A stretch of DNA of 64,000 nucleotides from Pezicula radicicola (GCA_003008705.1 PDUO01000027.1:4425-68424); one strand, 5' to 3'; numbered from the stretch's first letter, positions 22,961 to 33,505 are shown. A program made the numbers and translations. Notes: a model not told the origin generated them from the letters alone.

Positions 22961-24280
22961 TCATGGTATCAACTTTTGTAGGTTTCGTTGAAAAATCATG
23001 TTCTGTACCGAATCCATGGTGACCTTGAGCAAGTTGGTATCCGTAGTGTTTGTGAAATGTCCATAGACTTCTCTATTAGGATTTCGATTTAATACAACGA
23101 ATTTATCCATAAAGTATTTACTCGTCTGTTGCTAGTTTGCGGTGTCGCCTACGAAATCAGAGAAGCCGTACTTAGTAATTAGGCTAGAAGCAATCTTCGC
23201 CTTAAATAGATCAATCTTATTTAAGAATAAGATTAATACTAATTTAGTAAACTAACGTGAATTGGCAATCGATTCCTATAGTATAAGCGCTTCTTGTATT
23301 TGGTTCTATAGTAGGGTATTAGTCCCTACTTGCGGGGTACTCCTTAATCTACTTACACCGTCTTTATCTTCAGCTAAGCATTGGTCGTATCCACTAATAG
23401 CAACTAAAAATATTAGGCAATGTACGTTCTCGAAGCAGTGGATCTACTTCTTCCGCTCGGATCTTTGTCTACCAACATCAAACATCCGGTACTGTATATT
23501 TCCTAGGTTAAAATGTATTTCGGTAATTCTAGTAGTTCGGAGTCGTGCTCGGAGGACATCTTGGTCGGTCGGTAAGAAGTCTCTATTAAACAGTCGATCT
23601 AGGTCTTTGAAGAAACTATATATAGGATGTTAGTATAAAGTCTAATATATACGACGCCTCCCTAATATTACTAGCTTAGGTTGTTATATAGAGTAAATTC
23701 GTTGCCCCGCTCGATTGCCTTCTAGATTCCGGAATCTTTCTATAGCTCCTTAAACGCTTGTCTGTATTTAATTGGTATAGGATCGAAGGGCTTGATGTTA
23801 ATTTTGTTGTAGATAAGTGTGAGATAGGCCTATAGTTTCATATTTAGTATTCGGCGCGGCGCTGTGTAGTCCGACTTTGCAAGCGAGGAGGTTGCGAATA
23901 CGTACAGAGGTATTAGGATTTCCGAACTCCATTCCGAACTCATCTATAGCCTCGATGGTCTTCTGGAAGCCTTCGAGGATATTGTTGAATATGATGAGAC
24001 GCCATTCGTCCTTCTCTTTCTTACTAAAGCCCTCCTTAGTGTAAATCAAGCGCATTTGCTTAAGGATCGTTGACTTTCCACTCTCTCCGGCGCCTATCGT
24101 ATAATGTGATTAGTCTATGGCGACTACCCTGTAGCGACGAATATAATGGTGAAGTAGTGCGCACTCACCTAATAATAGTAGCCGTACCTGCCGCGCCATT
24201 GACTTCTCATCCTCCTTGATGAGCCTATTCAGGTCTTTGCTCTTCTTCGTTTGGGGATCCTCCCGTCCGCCGAAACACAT
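22961..24280 (-). pseudogene. RIP-damaged G-protein alpha subunit (group II, GNA-2-like)
   Basis: A nearly full-length G-alpha gene that can no longer encode protein. It starts MCFGG (24280), typical of fungal group-II subunits. Intron 24168-24094 then gives the P-loop GAGESGKST, RLIYTKEGFS, DLDRLF, PTDQDVLRARLRTT, a damaged switch region (VGRQRSERKK), SGYDQCL, another intron (donor GTAAGT after EDKDG), ESIANS, the guanine-binding FLNKIDLFK, and the terminal FTNTTDTNLLKVTM. In-frame TAG codons fall at about 23132, 23252, 23276, 23454, 23722 and 23740. Five stand where the family has Trp and one where Gln is expected; each is explained by CpA-to-TpA change. One Gly-to-Arg change sits in DVGGQ. 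The frame also shifts near 23.8 kb (intron or indel). Confidence 0.88.
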
Positions 24281-24869
24281 CTTGATTGTTGAAGTAATTT
24301 TGAAGGTGAAGTGATAGAGATCGCTGGCGGGATTATTTTTGCATGCGAAGACATGGAGTGCGACTATAGGAGAAGTAATGGAGAGTCGACAGCTGTCAGG
24401 GGATTTAGGCGGAGTCGAGAATGTTCTAGGATTTGTATTCGTATGGAGTAGTGAATCCCAATAATGCTGGTCGTGCCTGCCCGCAAACAGAAAGAGCAAG
24501 TTTAAAATGGACTGGAGCAATTTGAAGGCATACAGTAGCAAATCACTCGTGGTCTAGTACACTTTGCACACTCTCCGGAGTAGGGACAAGTGTTTAGGAG
24601 TGAACGTCAGACGGGCGTCTACACAACTAAGGTAGCTCTAGGCGCGCAGCAGACAGTCGATGTTAACGGTATATCGGCAGGTTCCCAAAGCCCAAAGGCC
24701 CAGGGCACATTACAATTCAGGTGTCTTTGACTACTTAAACAGACTAGATTTAAAGGAAATATTACATATATTGCCGGATCTATCAATAATTGCCGTGGCT
24801 TATATTCGTCCTCGCGTTACAACAGGTTAGCGAGAAGTATCCTGTCCTATTAGAGCTCTCAATTTAATA
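24281..24869. other. Upstream flank of the G-alpha pseudogene
   Basis: Mixed-composition DNA between the pseudogene start and the ankyrin remnant. It would have held the promoter of the G-alpha copy. No other feature was recognised. Confidence 0.45.
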
Positions 24870-25220
24870 GTCAACATCGAAGTTTACTGTAGCTGTGTCT
24901 TTCTCAAAGCAGCTTGACCATCGCCTTATGCCCGAACTCTGCAGCCTACAACAGCGACGTCTGACTCCTTTTCTAGTTTCGTCTGGCCAGACGAAACTAT
25001 TCTGCCTCGGCATTCTTATCGCCCTCAATCAGCTTTACATTATTCTACATTAGTTTTAAAGCTCGGGTTGAGGTATTTAGCGAAATAAGGCGTAGCTAAA
25101 AACGTTTGAACATATGTAGACTGCTCTCGTAAATAGTAACTCGCATGTGATAAGCCATTGCTAAAAATGTCTTAATATATATTTACTAGTATTCTAAGAT
25201 CGAAAATAAAATAATATATA
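24870..25220 (-). pseudogene. Ankyrin-repeat gene remnant
   Basis: On the minus strand one reading frame gives NNVKLIEGDKNAEAE, then TSLL-stop-AAEFGHKAMVKLL, which fits one ankyrin repeat (LLWAAExGHxxVVKLL) with Trp changed to TAG. Several further TAG and TGA codons interrupt the same frame, and most can be read as damaged Trp, Gln or Arg codons. Only one repeat is clear, so the size and type of the original protein are unknown. Confidence 0.45.
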
Positions 25221-25314
25221 TATAGTTACTTGAAAAATCCTCATGCTTGTTATTATTGTCACTGTATTTCTCTACTCTTTACTTTTATCGTAGTTAGAAA
25301 GACACTAAGAAAAT

Positions 25315-26588
25315 ATGTCTCTGTTACAAAGACATAGTATTGATTATTCGCGACAAAACGCAAATACAATTACAGCTTCGGTTCTAGCCGCTGTCTCAAG
25401 TCAGTCCTTAGTTTGAACGAAAACTCTTTATATCTTGCTGCTAATTATGAATATATCATTAGTCTTTGTTATTTCACTCCGTTTCTATTCTAGATCCTTG
25501 GTTGTCAAATATCTTGGGCGGGATGACTGGATTATGCTTGTAGCCACGGTATATTATTATTACTTAGATAAGTTCGTAATGCTAATACTTATTTAGGCTG
25601 GATTAGTAACCTATTCATCCCTTACTGTATGGTCTCGTTATCATGGCGGAGGACTACATATTCAAGACCAGACCCCAGATAATATGACTGAATATATCAA
25701 GGTTTGTTAAGTTTTATAGCGCAATATTCTATTAAAGGACCTTCTAAAGGGTTATTAACATATTGTTATAGTACCTTCTTGCTGTTGAAATCGTATACTA
25801 TCTTAGCATTACCTCGGTGAAAATTTCAATTGTTAGCTTTTATCTTCGATTATGTCAGTATAATGATATTCTTTAATTTTAAATACTTATACTAATCTAA
25901 AATTTAGTACCACCAGCGACTACGTCTCGAAAACTAGCCTGGGCTACAATAGCTCTCCTATCTACCTCACTTATAGCTTTTATAATTCCTACTTGTCTCC
26001 AGTGTCAACCAATCTCAAAGATGTGGAACCCGGCTACTCCTGGAAAATGTATTAATACTACAGTATTATTCTATTGTAAGTTACTTACCGATGTTGTAAA
26101 TTATACTACAAAGTATAATTTTTCTTTTTAGGCACTAACTAAGAAAGTTTCCACGTCTCTGAACATTGCTACGGACATATGCGTTATTGCTCTACCTTTG
26201 AAGTGGGTTCTTAAAACTAAATCAACCGGACTTGAAAGGGTTATAATTATCGGGATTTTTATAGTTGGTGGTTTTGCAACAGTTATTAGGTATGTTAATT
26301 ACTCCTACTACAACTTTATATTTAAAAAGATATTAACTATAAGTAGTATCATTCGACTTTATACACTTCGAATGTTTAAAAATAAACCTACTGACCCTAC
26401 TTGGCAAGGTGTTATTATCAATATATGGTCATTGGCAGAGATAACTACAGGAATCATATGTGGTTCGGTACCAGGTATAATAGAAATTTCCATGATTAAT
26501 GCTCGAGTAAGTGCTAATTACCTTTACAGCCCTTAAACCTCTTCTCTTCCGCTCGAAGAAGCTAGCAAGCCCAAATATCTCAAACTAG
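25315..26588 (+). CDS. PTH11-like seven-helix membrane protein (rhodopsin_fungal)
   Basis: A putative receptor-type integral membrane protein of the fungal PTH11-like family, whose members are proposed to sense surfaces or plant-derived cues. Eight exons join without any stop: 25315-25399, 25463-25548, 25597-25701, 25772-25853, 25908-26075, 26148-26289, 26347-26474 and 26530-26588, giving 284 aa. Family landmarks appear in order: SLRFYSR, GRDDWIML (first loop), GLHIQDQTP, LLAVEIVYYLSITSVKISI, CQPISKMWNP and GKCIN, STSLNIATDICVIALPLKW, IGIFIVGGF, IIRLYTL, DPTWQ, and the last helix through SVPALKPLL. Two introns use a GTCAGT donor. The protein stops soon after helix 7, and a TAG at 26586 may itself be a CAG-to-TAG change that shortened a longer tail. 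It is intact inside a RIP-damaged island. Confidence 0.75.
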
Positions 26589-26689
26589 GAAAATGGCAAT
26601 CAATATCTACAAGAGGTACTCGTCATCTTTTGTCCCAGGACCTCCTACGTCGCATCGGGGAAAGCGAAAGAAGGCGAGATAGAATTTCT

Positions 26690-27258
26690 TAGGAAATACC
26701 ATACAAACCTCATTTTTAATTATTCTCTACCATAGTATGAATATTACCTACCACTACGTCTAAAATGCATTTATCTCTACACCCTAATAAAGCGAACGGT
26801 AAGAAGATTCGACTTAGATAGGCTAGGGAATTAGCAGCTGCTCTCGTCTACCAGTCTCTTGCCTCCTTCTTTTCGTCTTTAGCCTTCTTTACCTTCTATT
26901 ACTTTAAGTGTGGTATAATATCAGTATATAGGGGGCCTGTAATTTCTGTCCTTCCACGGCTAGAACCAATAGCTACCTTCTTACTTGCTTAATACTATAT
27001 CCAAGCTCGTAGCTCTGTAGCTTCCTTTTAATTTAGTCCCGCAGTATAGAAGATAGTCTTAGTACCAGAGACAAAGGAGTACCAGTCTGGCCGAGGTGGG
27101 CTACTTAAAGCCTCGTGAACCTTCTGCTCCCACTTCTGCTCAAGGGAGCGAAGTAAATATACTCCGAGAACTTAAGACTTACGTCTTTAGAAGGTGTAGC
27201 TAATTATGCGTTCGACAGCTAGCACTACTTTGTCAATCGTTGGAGGATGACGAGCCAT
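26690..27258 (-). pseudogene. RIP-damaged gene of unknown function
   Basis: From an ATG at 27258 (MARHPPTIDKVV) one minus-strand frame stays protein-like for at least 170 codons (LGVYLLRSLEQKWEQKVHE, PPRPDWYSFVSGTKT, KEATELRAWI, RGRTEITGPLYTDI, KKAKDEKKEARDW) but is broken by eight TAA/TAG codons. All eight are what CAA or CAG would become by CpA-to-TpA mutation, and no frameshift is needed. I do not recognise the family. Lys/Glu-rich helices suggest a nuclear or cytoplasmic protein. The 3' end is unclear. Confidence 0.6.
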
Positions 27259-28821
27259 TTTGGCGGATGCTTTGCCTTTTTTTTTGGATTGGTGATGTAA
27301 AGAAGAGCTACCTTAGACTAATGTCGGTAGGCCGCAAGTAGAGCACGAGAAGTAATCCAACCACACAAGACAGTGGAATGAAGAGCGAGATCTTGGTTTG
27401 GAAAGTTAGGCTGAAGATGAAGTATATATCTCCAACACGACCTTTGTTTAATATGGGCTAAGGTGACGATGATCTAGTTCCTTCAAGGTATTTCGTGAAT
27501 GGCAAGTACTCTAATCACAGAACTGCAGGCGTTTTAAGCGAGCAAAAGCTCCTTTTCCAATCTTTTAGCGAGCGGGCTCCTTTACTGAGGGACTTTCCAC
27601 TTCCATGTCAAACAATCCAGGACCTAACCTATGGTATAAAGAAAACCATGCTCGAAGAATCCCTTGGAAATGCAAGTTGAAGGGATTATTACGACACAAA
27701 GAGGAAGGGTGCAGGAAGCCTTTTCTCTTCCCTGTGAAAATGCGCCATCGGTGCATGCTTTTATCTGAACAGTGGCGTATGTACTTTGTAGGAGCTAAAA
27801 TGTATATAATTGTTTGATAACTTCATGCTGAAGACTTCCAAGTTTGTTGGTGGCTCCTGGCCAACACTTGTCTTTATACAAAGAAGAGTATGGATCCACA
27901 ACAGTTCTTTTCTCCCTCAAAGATCCCAAAAGATTTTTACAAAATGTGGATATTTTCTATACTAAGACTAATAATTCAGAGAAACTATTTGATGGTATTA
28001 AGATAAGACTAAGGGAAATGAGTAATGGTCCTCAAGAGAAAGAATAGTGAAGTGAATATGGACTCTAGAGTGTATTTGCCAAATAGAGATCGCAAAGAAA
28101 TTGTATTTATCTACCATGGAATAAGGATAGTTATTTTAATACTGCCTGTCAAAGGCAAAGACAGTTAACGACGATGGGATATCATCGAAAGAAAAGATTG
28201 TAGAGAAACCCTAAGTCGTCGACAATTGCTTACATGTGATAGAGAGCGGGGGGTGGGGGTGGCAGGTCTCTAGGCTAGGTGCAAACCAAATGAAGTTTAG
28301 GGCAAAGAAATCTTGAGGTTCAGAATTTATACTCGAGTACTCTTTTATACATTTTTTAGTTGCATAGGAGCATAGTACCTCACTTAAACACGAATTAGGC
28401 AATCCACTGACTACATTTTGCATTCGATCAAAGCTGGTTTTAGACATTTAATAATCATGAACCTGGAATTAAAGGTTCGTAATAAAAGTGCCGTTACTTT
28501 TGGCATCGTTCGCCTTGTAAATCAATAAAGTTAGAACAGGTACTTACTTTCATTGTTGAATTTCTACTACCTGTCTGTACCTTGTGTTTCTTTTGTCATA
28601 TTTCCGAATACTGAGACAGTAACATTAGTACATATATCCTACTTTTTTATACTCGCACAAATAAATACACCATTCACTACTTTAGGTGCCAAGATTAAAA
28701 CGCCTCCCATAACCGTCCCCTGAATGACCGCCCTAACAACGCTAAAACTATCCTCGAAAATCGTTATCAAGCTATCCTAACTTGGCTTCTCATTTCATAA
28801 CACATCATCATCATCATCATC
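27259..28821. other. Intergenic, no gene supported
   Basis: Composition returns gradually to normal. Short plus-strand frames at 27495-27817 and 27844-28047 were read and resemble nothing known. The last 300 bases are the 3' flank of the DUF4336 gene. Confidence 0.45.
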
Positions 28822-29767
28822 TTACTTCTTCATCCCCTCCAAATGCCATTGCATAATCTTCTGAAAGACGCCCTTCCCATCGCCAACAATAGTGTCACCA
28901 TGGCAAGGCACAAGATCCTTGAAATCCCAAGCACCAATCCGTCTGATACTCTCGTTGAAACCGGGTCTGTCAGCCTTTGAGAAAGCATACCACAACATTC
29001 TCTTCTGACCCAGCGCCTCCCCTCTCGTATGTTGTATATTACCAAATAACTTGGTAGCCCATCCTGTTGTGGGGTCTTCGCCCGTCTTGCTATACTGCTC
29101 AGTCGCTGGTAAATTAAACAGCAAATCGGCCTCAATCAGGGTCTTGTCGGGCTTGTAATAGAATACAATCTCCTTATTGGGATGTGCATCGACATACTCG
29201 TATTCAAAATCCGCATCAAAATCTGGGCCAATCCTTGTGGTAGCCTTATTCTCTTTTGTGAAGATGGTCTTGAAGGTGAGTTGTGTTACTTTTGGGTTGG
29301 TCTTAATTTGTTCAGCGCGCTTCTCGGCGAGGCCCTCGGGCGCGATGAGGTGTGCTTTGGGGTAGGCTTCGGCCCATTGCGACAGGAAGATATGGTGTTC
29401 GAGGTCAGGAGCTGCGATGTAGGCTACATTTCCACCAAGGCTTTGGAGCTTCGATGTTACGGCCGGCGTTAGGGCTACGGGGGAGAAAACGGCGAGGGAA
29501 CCGGATGTGAGTCGCACTATCGCATTGTTGTTAGACTTTCTTTGTACGGGATCAGATTAGAGGCCTGCGAGAAGTTCTAGACTTACCAATGGTGGCGCGC
29601 CCACCGAATTTGATGGTTCCGAATCGCAAGAATGGAACGGAGAGCGTGACGACGTTGGGGGAGAGGTCGCGAATGACCATGACGGCCTCCGGATTATTAG
29701 GAACGAGCGTGTCTGACATGGTTTTTGATTTTTTGGACTTTTTGGACTTGCTCAAGGCTGATCCCAT
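28822..29767 (-). CDS. DUF4336 domain protein
   Basis: Exons 29767-29587 and 29516-28822 give 291 aa. The intron is 70 bp with a CTAAC branch. DUF4336 proteins are related to the metallo-beta-lactamase fold. Here residues about 20-60 (VIRDLSPNVVTLSVPF), APDLEHHIF and DLLFNLPATE fit, and LVPCHGDTI near the end holds the conserved His. The substrate is unknown. Two starts are possible. ATG 29767 adds MGSALSKSKKSKKSKT, a possible N-myristoylation and polybasic membrane signal. ATG 29719 starts MSDTLVPNN. A TATAAAA at 29769-29775, only a few bases before the first ATG, favours the second start. Confidence 0.8.
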
Positions 29768-31048
29768 GCTTTTATATGGGATGGAATTGCGGAAGGGAAT
29801 AAAATACTCTGGTTATTTGGAGCTTAGCTGTTTCGAGTCGCACAAGCTTGGAGCTCTGGTGTGTACGAGGATTATTGCAGCTGATTCGACAATGACGCAG
29901 CTGGAGCAGTGCACGTTTTGGGTGGGGGTCGTGATGTGATGCTTGGAAAAAAGTTAGATTCCTTCGTAATCAATCAATCATCCATTCATTCATTGACTTG
30001 ACTTGACTTGACTTGACTTGACTTGACTTGACTTGACTGAAAGAAGACAGGAAAAGGAGAAGAGAGAAGAAAGCGAGAAGATACCGTCGTTAGTTAGGTA
30101 AGTTCCTTCTCTTTTATTTATTTATTTATTTACCTATCTATGTCCTGTCCCGTCCCGTCCTGTCCTGTATTGTATGTATCTCTTTCTCTACCTTGCCCGC
30201 AGCCCAACAGTTGCTTACCTTACTCAGCTTACCCCAACAATGAAAAGAAGAAGCGCTCATTGCTCCATCTCGAGACTTGGCCTTTTGTGAATAAGCCAGG
30301 CTGCAGCTCTCCCTCCTACTCGGTCTCGCCTCTCGACTTGTGCGACGGTGGACTTTCTTTTCTGTGGATGATGCCGAGCTTCCCGGGGAGACCAACGAAT
30401 AACGAGAACTGGAAGCAACTTGGTCTAGCCCTGACACATGCTTTTTTACTTTCCAGCTCATGTCACTTGGAGGCATAGCCGCATTCTGTGCAAGCATGTA
30501 TTTGCATTTCTGTGTTCTGAAACTATGAAATCAAGTGATGGAGACCAGCCAATGTACGGGTTCCTAATTCTCAAAGGAGTAACAGGTGTCTGAGTAGACA
30601 GCAATAATATTGGAAATAACAGAAACCCGGAAAGGAGACATGACATGGTGAGCCAGTCAAACAAATGAGAAGCCGCCTCCTTGGAAAGTAATCTTGCGTC
30701 AAATGAAAAAGAAAGAAGTCTTTCCCTCCGTCGCATCGCATGATCGCATCGCGAACGGATGACCGGACCAGCTTTCAGACGAGGCCATGAAAATCTTCAA
30801 TACACCCATCGTAATAATCCATCAAATAAACACAGCACCGCCTGCAAGTAACAGAGCTATTCCATGTCGCGTCCACGGCAAAGAGACCAGTGGTCGTTGC
30901 AAACAGTAATTTGAGTATAGGCTACAAGATCCTCCGTTTGAATGTCGCCGTGGTTCCGTGTGAAGACCACTCTCATAAATAATTGAACCTCTTTTGTGGC
31001 AATAAGTGCCCTCTACAATCTCAAACGCAAGGACTCGTGGAGATGAAA
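29768..31048. other. Promoter of DUF4336 gene and intergenic DNA
   Basis: Contains the TATA-like box next to 29767, an ACTTG pentanucleotide array (29993-30038), a TTTA array near 30113-30131 and CCTGT-like simple sequence near 30140-30170. The 119-codon minus frame at 30138-30497 has no family resemblance. The right end is the 3' flank of the coiled-coil gene. Confidence 0.5.
29993..30038. repeat. (ACTTG)n pentanucleotide array
   Basis: About nine perfect tandem copies of ACTTG (TTGAC register shifted), upstream of the DUF4336 gene. Confidence 0.95.
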
Positions 31049-33505
31049 TCAGCCTAGAATACCTCGAGGACAATCAAGCCCCAGGGCCCGTTCGTATGAG
31101 AACCAAAATCCTCTCATGTGCGACGAGTATGGGAAGAGGCTGAATATTCCAGTAGCAACTCTAGGAGAAGCTCTAATGAGAGGAGTCTGAAGCAGCCCGG
31201 AGAAGCTTCTGGTGAAGTAGTCTCTGGTATCACCATTTGCAGCAAGCCATAGTTGACGCTCATAGTAACAATGAAAGACAGTATAGTAGACCACGAGATG
31301 GATGAGGAATGCGAAGATAGTTTCCCAGAATCGTGGTCGGCCTGCTTGGTGCAATATAGCAACGTCGGAGTCAGCTGCTTCGTCATTCGAATCGTTTGGA
31401 GTAAGGACGCCCTCAAGTTGATCGTCAGAATCTTGTTCTGCCTGGGGGACTTGCTGATCGTTGTGATCTCGAGAAGCACTCCCTAGTAGAGAGCCACGGG
31501 CTGCAGGACTGGATGTTTGTGAATTAGCGGTAGTGTCAATCTCTGATCCGGCCTGAGAAGCCTGCTTTTTTGTGGGAGAAAGAAGGCGGATCTTCTGAAG
31601 AAAGCTTCGTAGGTAGGTAAGACTCCCAGATATGGCGAAATAAATAAGTAGTACCATGTTTCGTTCTACCAGCAACCAACATCTGACAGGGTCATGAGCG
31701 TGGCCTTCACATAAGCATAGATGACGGGGTGGTTGAGCAAGCTCGACGAACTTAAAGTGCTCTCGTTCTCGGTGTGAGAAGGGATTTCTGCTGTCACCAC
31801 CGTCATTGTTAAAATCACCAGGATCACCATCACCACCAGTTTGAACGTCTTGACCTTGTCCGCCTTGGGTGTTGACTTGCTGTTGAAGTTGCTGAAGCTC
31901 ATGTCGGTGCGTTTGCACTTCCGCTTCAAGATTCGCGACCAGGCCTTGAGCCCATGCCAATCTCTGCTCAAGATCTCGAAACTTTTCATTCTCGCCATGA
32001 AATTTAGGTTGAGCCGATGCCAGTTGCTGCTCAAGTTCCTGAATGTGTTCAGCCTGCTTGTGAGACTGAGATTCAGCCAAGGTTAGCTGCTGCTCGAGTG
32101 CTTGAATTCGTTCATTGTCGCGACGATCAGCTAGTTCAGGTTGAGGTGTGCGGTCACCAGGGCCTCGAGACTTGCTTCTGGTGTCACTTGCGGCCTTGCT
32201 CGAAGCTGTTTCGTCGGTATTCTCGGTGTCGTAATCGTCGAACTCAGCAAAGGCATTTTCCAACTCTGTTCCCAAATCCTGGACTGGACGCTCCGTGCGT
32301 CTCTGCCTCCCAGTTCCAAGGCGGAGGTTTGGGTCAAGTTCGTAGTCCTCACGAATCTTGATTGACTCCTCAAGGGCTTCCTGCAGCGTTGCGATTTCAT
32401 CGTTCCGGATTTTCAGATCTTCTTTGAGCAGATTAGCCTCCTCCATGTGGCTTGCCTCTAGGTTCGTGTAGCGCTGTAGCAAAACATCTCTGGCCTCCCT
32501 AGCCTCGTTCAAGTCACCGCGAATCCCCCGATTGTCCTCTACGATAGCCTCTGCCCTCTCTTTCTCTTGCTCAACCTTCTCTTCCGCCAATTTGGTCTTC
32601 TCCATGTGTGAGTCGATTTCTGCATCTTTCACGGTTAATTTATTCTTAAGTGTCGCGATGTCTTTTCGTTGCGCCTCGAACGCCTTTTTGCCTTGCTCGA
32701 CCTCCTCCTCCGCGAGCCTCTTTTCGTTCTCCCGAATGCGAAGCGTGGCTCTGGCCTCCTTCAACTCTTCTTCGAGTTTGTCCCTACTAAGGCCCAAGGT
32801 TTCATGCTCTTTCTGAAGCTCGTTGTAATTGTCATCCTTGTGTTGGCGGTCATGATGTGCATATCCAAGTTGAGTCTGCAAATCTTCCTTCTCAACCTTC
32901 AAATCCTTGACAGCTCTGTTCTTACCTTCGCATTCCTTCTGTGCTTGTGTGAGTTTATTCTTCAGGTCTTCCTTCTCGTTATTCAAATCATTGATTTGTC
33001 TTTCTTTGGCCGCGAGATCATCTTTCACCCCGGCGAGCTGATCTTGGACGCTTTTTTTCTCATCCTTCAGACCTTCGATCTCTCTGTCTTTGGCCACGAG
33101 ATCATCTTCCATCCCTGCGAACTGCTTCTGCACGTCTTCTTCCTGATTATTCAGGACCTCGATTTCTTTATCCTTGCCGTCCATTGCGGTGGTGTAGTTG
33201 CCAATGTTTTGTTTTTCAAGCTTGATTTGGTGTATAAGATAGTGAAACTCTTGTTGAAAGGCTCGCTTCTTCGAAGACCAATCTTTGGAAATCAAGGTAA
33301 AATTCTTGCGGTATTTTCGTAACTTGATTTTTAATTCCCCGCATTCCTGGTCGAGTTCCCCCACGGTTGGAGGCTCTTTTGGTGGAGGAGGTGAAGGAAG
33401 TGGCGGACGTGGCGGACCACGGCGCCGACTAAGTGGTTTCGTGGGAAGTGGGAGGATTGGGCCGTGGGGGCCTACTTTCAAAGGAGCTTTTATTGTGAAC
33501 TCCAT
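31049..33505 (-). CDS. Long coiled-coil protein with C-terminal membrane segments
   Basis: A single exon of 818 codons from ATG 33505. The layout is: short head; Pro-rich segment (about 31-48); long heptad-rich coiled coil (about 50-390) containing four back-to-back 28-residue repeats (113-140, 141-168, 169-196, 197-224); acidic linker with Arg and Ser (400-455); second Gln/Glu-rich coil (460-548); Gly/Asp linker; a small Cys/His cluster (C598, C600, H602, H604, C609); a probable transmembrane helix (617-636); a Ser/Gln/Asp linker; a second probable helix (726-746); and a 70-residue tail. I do not recognise an orthologue. The shape suggests a tether or structural protein anchored in a membrane such as the ER or nuclear envelope, which is inference only. 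Confidence 0.75.
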   Translation of the reverse strand: MEFTIKAPLKVGPHGPILPLPTKPLSRRRGPPRPPLPSPPPPKEPPTVGELDQECGELKIKLRKYRKNFTLISKDWSSKKRAFQQEFHYLIHQIKLEKQNIGNYTTAMDGKDKEIEVLNNQEEDVQKQFAGMEDDLVAKDREIEGLKDEKKSVQDQLAGVKDDLAAKERQINDLNNEKEDLKNKLTQAQKECEGKNRAVKDLKVEKEDLQTQLGYAHHDRQHKDDNYNELQKEHETLGLSRDKLEEELKEARATLRIRENEKRLAEEEVEQGKKAFEAQRKDIATLKNKLTVKDAEIDSHMEKTKLAEEKVEQEKERAEAIVEDNRGIRGDLNEAREARDVLLQRYTNLEASHMEEANLLKEDLKIRNDEIATLQEALEESIKIREDYELDPNLRLGTGRQRRTERPVQDLGTELENAFAEFDDYDTENTDETASSKAASDTRSKSRGPGDRTPQPELADRRDNERIQALEQQLTLAESQSHKQAEHIQELEQQLASAQPKFHGENEKFRDLEQRLAWAQGLVANLEAEVQTHRHELQQLQQQVNTQGGQGQDVQTGGDGDPGDFNNDGGDSRNPFSHREREHFKFVELAQPPRHLCLCEGHAHDPVRCWLLVERNMVLLIYFAISGSLTYLRSFLQKIRLLSPTKKQASQAGSEIDTTANSQTSSPAARGSLLGSASRDHNDQQVPQAEQDSDDQLEGVLTPNDSNDEAADSDVAILHQAGRPRFWETIFAFLIHLVVYYTVFHCYYERQLWLAANGDTRDYFTRSFSGLLQTPLIRASPRVATGIFSLFPYSSHMRGFWFSYERALGLDCPRGILG

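Noticed and set aside
30138..30497. 119-codon minus-strand frame
   Set aside because: Low-complexity ends overlap CCTGT-type simple sequence and no family pattern is seen.
32669..33322. 217-codon plus-strand frame
   Set aside because: Antisense shadow of the coiled-coil gene; Leu/Phe-rich content is the complement of Lys/Glu codons.
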